Positions 15,513 to 18,393 of a stretch of 18,393 nucleotides of DNA are shown in pieces. Each line of letters begins with the position of its first letter. Position 1 is the stretch's first letter. The position numbers were made by a program, and so were the translations under genes. The notes beneath the pieces are model-generated. The model did no database searches and was not told the origin of the DNA. It saw only the letters and a list, made by a program, of their open reading frames with translations. The DNA is from an uncultured Clostridia bacterium. GTDB taxonomy: Bacteria > Bacillota > Clostridia > Christensenellales > DTU072. The stretch is taken from contig CALVOD010000018.1 of assembly GCA_944350065.1 (NCBI GenBank), positions 1 through 18,393 on the forward strand. Reading direction: 5' to 3'.

Positions 15513-15872
15513 CGGCGTGTTAGTCGGTATCACCGGAATAGAAACGCGGTATACGATACGAGCTAACCGTACGCAGGCGCTCCGTCATATGAGGTATAAG
15601 CACGAAGTCAAAATTAAGCGATCTACATTGACATATACCTTTTTAACTGATTGGCTGCTATGCCGTACTGAAAGCATAACGTAAAGAATGTCCGGAAGAT
15701 GATACTAATGGAAGCAGTACACTTGAGATTATTGCCTATAGACCGTCGAAAGAATACGTTTATAGGCTAATGTCAATAAATTTATTATACAATAAAATCA
15801 TATATATCTGATAATATAAAATAATTAGTAATATTCAGTCTATTATTACTATTTTATACATATTTTATACAT

Positions 15873-15888
15873 TGTTTCACGTGGAACA
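15873..15888. other. parS site 3
   Basis: TGTTTCACGTGGAACA has one arm in the T form and one in the C form, as in natural parS variants; the core CACGTG is intact. Confidence 0.93.
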
Positions 15889-15981
15889 AGGTCGATTGAA
15901 CAGTATAAATCGGTAAAGAATCTCAATTCGTGCAATCAGTATATATAGCCATAACCAAATGACAGTAAGCCGTTACGCCCA

Positions 15982-15997
15982 TGTTTCACGTGGAACA
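15982..15997. other. parS site 4
   Basis: TGTTTCACGTGGAACA, identical to and in the same orientation as parS site 3, which starts 109 bp to the left. Confidence 0.93.
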
Positions 15998-16572
15998 GAA
16001 CCGCACCCCGGCAGAAAACAGTGTATTTGTAAGACACGACAATATAAGTCGCTTGAGTACAGAGCAAGGCGCGTTTACGGTATATCCGATATTATAAGAG
16101 TCCGTGGTAACTACTAACTTGCTTGAGAGATAAACGTAATTTTATGCTCGGTTTAGCTGTATAAACGGAAATAAATAAGGTAGATTATATCATTGCAAAC
16201 CAATCATAATAACGATCGAATGAGAATTATAATCGAGCTGTTAAGATAGTATGGTAAAAGCATATAATACGGTACCTATATCCACCGCGCATTATAGGTC
16301 TGGGCGGTTATATAAATCATCGTGTTAAAACGGTATACACGGCATTGCACACATATAAACAACGCAAATAAATAGAGATTCGTTAAATAAAGTAAAGCCG
16401 GTATGCGGTTAACATAATAAATTGCTTGGTAATGTAAATATATACGAGGATCAGTTTATTTATCACAGTAATGTAATCGACATATTCACCGTATTTTGAT
16501 ATTATTCCAGATTTATTCGAAAATGCGGACAAAGATCGTATAACCGATACATTATATTGAATTATTCTACAC

Positions 16573-16588
16573 TGTTTCACGTGAAACA
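16573..16588. other. parS site 5
   Basis: TGTTTCACGTGAAACA, perfect palindrome. It is the first of four sites spaced about 200-250 bp apart. Confidence 0.95.
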
Positions 16589-16764
16589 ACTGCATTATTG
16601 TCATAAAAACGCGCGTTGGTTACGATTCAGTATAATATATCAGGCAATAGAACTTAACGGTAGAATATTGCCAACGTCGGCGCCTTCGTAAACAGGACAC
16701 TATAGATAACTTCTAACACGCAAGTGCAAACCGAGATGGTATATAATGCTTTGAAAAAGCGTTG

Positions 16765-16804
16765 CGCGCGTCAGAAGGCAGTAAAAAGCCTTTACATTCT
16801 GCGC
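16765..16804. repeat. Imperfect hairpin between parS sites 5 and 6
   Basis: CAGAA (16772-16776) pairs with TTCTG (16797-16801) and GTAAA (16781-16785) with TTTAC (16791-16795), with flanking GCG/CGC. Internal loops make it weak. It ends about 22 bp before parS site 6. Confidence 0.3.
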
Positions 16805-16825
16805 TTACCTGCTATGACGAAAGAA

Positions 16826-16841
16826 TGTTTCACGTGAAACA
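16826..16841. other. parS site 6
   Basis: TGTTTCACGTGAAACA, perfect palindrome, 253 bp from site 5. Confidence 0.95.
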
Positions 16842-17028
16842 GTGTGCTGTATTATCTAAATATTACTATATATCGGAACATAAATATAGCGAAACGATAT
16901 AGAAATTCATATTTCGATATATTAAATTTATATATAATGTAATGCAAAAATATTACATTTTAGAAGCAGTTTATACCGAAACATAGAATATCAGATAATA
17001 ATTTGCAATAAATATACGCTAAGTATGT

Positions 17029-17044
17029 TGTTTCACGTGAAACA
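17029..17044. other. parS site 7
   Basis: TGTTTCACGTGAAACA, perfect palindrome, 203 bp from site 6. Confidence 0.95.
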
Positions 17045-17146
17045 TTGACTATATGTAGGCACATTATCGCAATGAATGAGCTAACAACTTACGGACGTTA
17101 ACTGCTGTGAATCTTATTTGAAATCGTTAGCCGTATAGTACAGGTC

Positions 17147-17160
17147 TTACGTTAACGTAA
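17147..17160. repeat. 14-bp perfect palindrome between parS sites 7 and 8
   Basis: TTACGTTAACGTAA is a perfect palindrome unrelated to the parS core. It could bind a dimeric protein; no known motif is matched. Confidence 0.4.
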
Positions 17161-17253
17161 AATATACTCATTATTCTGATGTGATAATTGAAATAATAAA
17201 CTGCGTCAGAAATATCGGTAAAGTAATAACAATTTATCGGTTCGTAACGCCGC

Positions 17254-17269
17254 TGTTTCACGTGAAACA
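17254..17269. other. parS site 8
   Basis: TGTTTCACGTGAAACA, perfect palindrome, 225 bp from site 7. It shares four further bases (TTTT) with site 2 and is likewise followed by a DnaA-box-like sequence. Confidence 0.95.
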
Positions 17270-17275
17270 TTTTAC

Positions 17276-17284
17276 TTATCTACA
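17276..17284 (+). promoter_or_regulatory. DnaA-box-like site beside parS site 8 (one mismatch)
   Basis: TTATCTACA, 6 bp after parS site 8, in the same orientation as the perfect box beside parS site 2. A partial TTTCCACAA follows directly. Confidence 0.45.
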
Positions 17285-18095
17285 TTTCCACAACGCATTA
17301 TCGGGAATAACTATTAAATATATGAAATAAAACGCTCGATACCTCTTTCGATAAGCTCGAAGGAACATACAATATAAGTCATATAATCAATCAACAATAA
17401 TTTGATCGTACATAATCTATATCGTACATACGTTTGATTAAATTTTATTTCTTTATCGTCTATAAACAATATCGGATATGCGGTTAGGTTAAATGTTGGC
17501 TTTGATAGCGATAAGTACGTTACGTGATTCGGCTCGCCGATTGACACGCTCAAATATATACAATTCATGTCTATATATAACTTATATTTAATTTTAGCAA
17601 ATAAACGATAAATAATATACAATATTACAAACGGTTAATAACGGTATTTACAAGCAGATATCCAATACGTTAAAGCGGCAGCGGTATTCGGGTTAAATTA
17701 AGCCGAAGCATTGTCTTAAATGAAAATAAAGATACAACAAATACTTTAGTATAATTCATATTTAGAGTGCAATAAAGTTAGAATTGAGTAAAGTATAAAT
17801 TAAATACAATATTAAACAATAAAATACACTTATCATATACAACAATGATACTGTATGGGGTAATGGTAATATCAATGCCGTTAAACACCTTATCGCATAT
17901 ACGGTAAGTTTTAATGACTATATACGTTTAATATAAACAGATCCTGCGGATAGCCGAAATTAAACTCGATATTTTCCGAAATCATAAATGTATTGCAAAA
18001 TGAATACGTGCTTTACGCGCCGCGACAGGCGCCGGCAGGTAATATACGGAGCACGATAATTTATGCTTAAAATTAAGGCGTTTAAATGTAAAATA

Positions 18096-18143
18096 TGTTG
18101 ATAACTACAGTGAATTGTGGATAACTCGGTATACTTATCCACA
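18096..18143. other. DnaA-box cluster, candidate oriC element
   Basis: Three boxes lie within 48 bp: TGTTGATAA (18096-18104, minus, one mismatch), TGTGGATAA (18116-18124, minus, perfect) and TTATCCACA (18135-18143, plus, perfect). The last two face each other. Such spacing is typical of bacterial origins near dnaA, which may start beyond the right edge. Confidence 0.75.
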
Positions 18144-18240
18144 GAAAAAGCTCTATTTTGGCTATTAAAAGAGAATATATTTACTCTTTTATATAAGTTA
18201 AAATACGTTTTTTTCGGGTTTTTGTCTGCGTATTTTAAGG
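18144..18240. other. AT-rich stretch, candidate DNA unwinding element
   Basis: This very AT-rich segment directly follows the DnaA-box cluster. It contains an inverted repeat, AAAAGAG (18167-18173) with CTCTTTT (18184-18190), and long T runs near 18208. Its position and composition fit an origin unwinding element. From there to 18393 I see no start codon with a ribosome site that opens a long frame. Confidence 0.5.
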
Positions 18241-18393
18241 ATCATTATTAAAAAAAGCGGATAATTAAATGTACTTGGTGATTATGAATAAGTTTTAACG
18301 GAACCGCACGAAAATAATAGTTTACGGAGAAAATATCAGGTTTGCCGAAAAGTTCAATAAATAATACATACAAAATCAAATCGGCTTACCGGA

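Larger units (their letters stand above)
13055..18393. other. Gene-free origin/centromere-like region
   Basis: I find no open frame with a recognisable family, a good ribosome site and coding-like composition. No tRNA T-loop, rRNA, transposase or CRISPR pattern was seen either. Three parts can be told apart by eye. From 13055 to about 13630 the sequence is mixed and fairly GC-rich. From 13631 to about 15300 it is rich in C and T on the plus strand, with small hairpins. From about 15700 to the end it is strongly AT-rich. Eight parS sites, one altered parS and several DnaA boxes are spread through it. Such length without genes is unusual for a bacterial chromosome and fits a structural role. 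Confidence 0.7.

Noticed and set aside
15304..15684. Open frame of 126 codons starting after GGGGAT
   Set aside because: The weak ribosome-site match is the only support. The protein has no recognisable motif or domain, and an opposite-strand frame overlaps it. It is left as a low-probability hypothetical gene.
17314..17622. Minus-strand frame of 102 codons in AT-rich DNA
   Set aside because: Rich in Ile, Tyr and Leu as expected from AT-rich DNA; no ribosome site upstream and no domain recognised.
1..18393. Search for tRNA, CRISPR array, insertion sequence or integrase
   Set aside because: No T-loop motif in a cloverleaf context, no regularly spaced repeats with unique spacers other than parS, and no transposase-like frame were found.

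Overview
The window looks like the origin-proximal part of a Bacillota (probably Clostridia) chromosome. The support is the classical gene order rpmH-rnpA-yidD-yidC-jag(khpB)-mnmE-mnmG on one strand, a consensus sigma-A promoter in front of it, a CwlD-type cell-wall amidase, DnaA boxes and parS sites. Genes are fairly GC-rich (many GCG and CGC codons) while promoters and spacers are AT-rich. A closer assignment, for example an uncultured gut Christensenellales-like lineage, is only a guess.

Layout. Positions 1-143 (minus) are the start of secA, followed by an AT-rich promoter gap. Positions 442-1248 (minus) hold an Lgt-like protein with altered catalytic residues. Its divergent neighbour at 1370-2224 (plus) is a metallo-beta-lactamase-fold protein lacking most metal ligands. 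A shared terminator separates this from a convergent FixC-like flavoprotein (2309-3643, minus). From 9719 down to 3800 (minus) runs one compact operon: ribosomal protein L34, RNase P protein, YidD, YidC, KhpB/Jag, MnmE and MnmG. It joins translation, membrane insertion, RNA binding and the MnmE-MnmG tRNA wobble-uridine modification pair, and ends in a hairpin terminator.

Upstream of rpmH, where dnaA would be expected, there are three or four DnaA-box-like sites and then a plus-strand CwlD-like amidase (10030-10761), radC (minus, 10820-11557) and a PepV-like M20 dipeptidase (plus, 11700-13007) with a strong terminator.

The rest, about 5.3 kb (13055-18393), has no convincing gene. It carries eight perfect or near-perfect 16-bp parS sites between 13631 and 17269, one parS-like palindrome with an altered core, scattered DnaA boxes, and at 18096-18240 a DnaA-box cluster next to an AT-rich stretch with the form of an unwinding element. 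Two parS copies are each followed within 6-8 bp by a DnaA-box-like sequence. Hand-sampled base composition changes from T>A and C>G near 14 kb to mostly A>T beyond about 15.3 kb on the plus strand. Together these suggest a combined centromere and replication-origin region, with dnaA probably lying beyond the right edge. That last point is inference.
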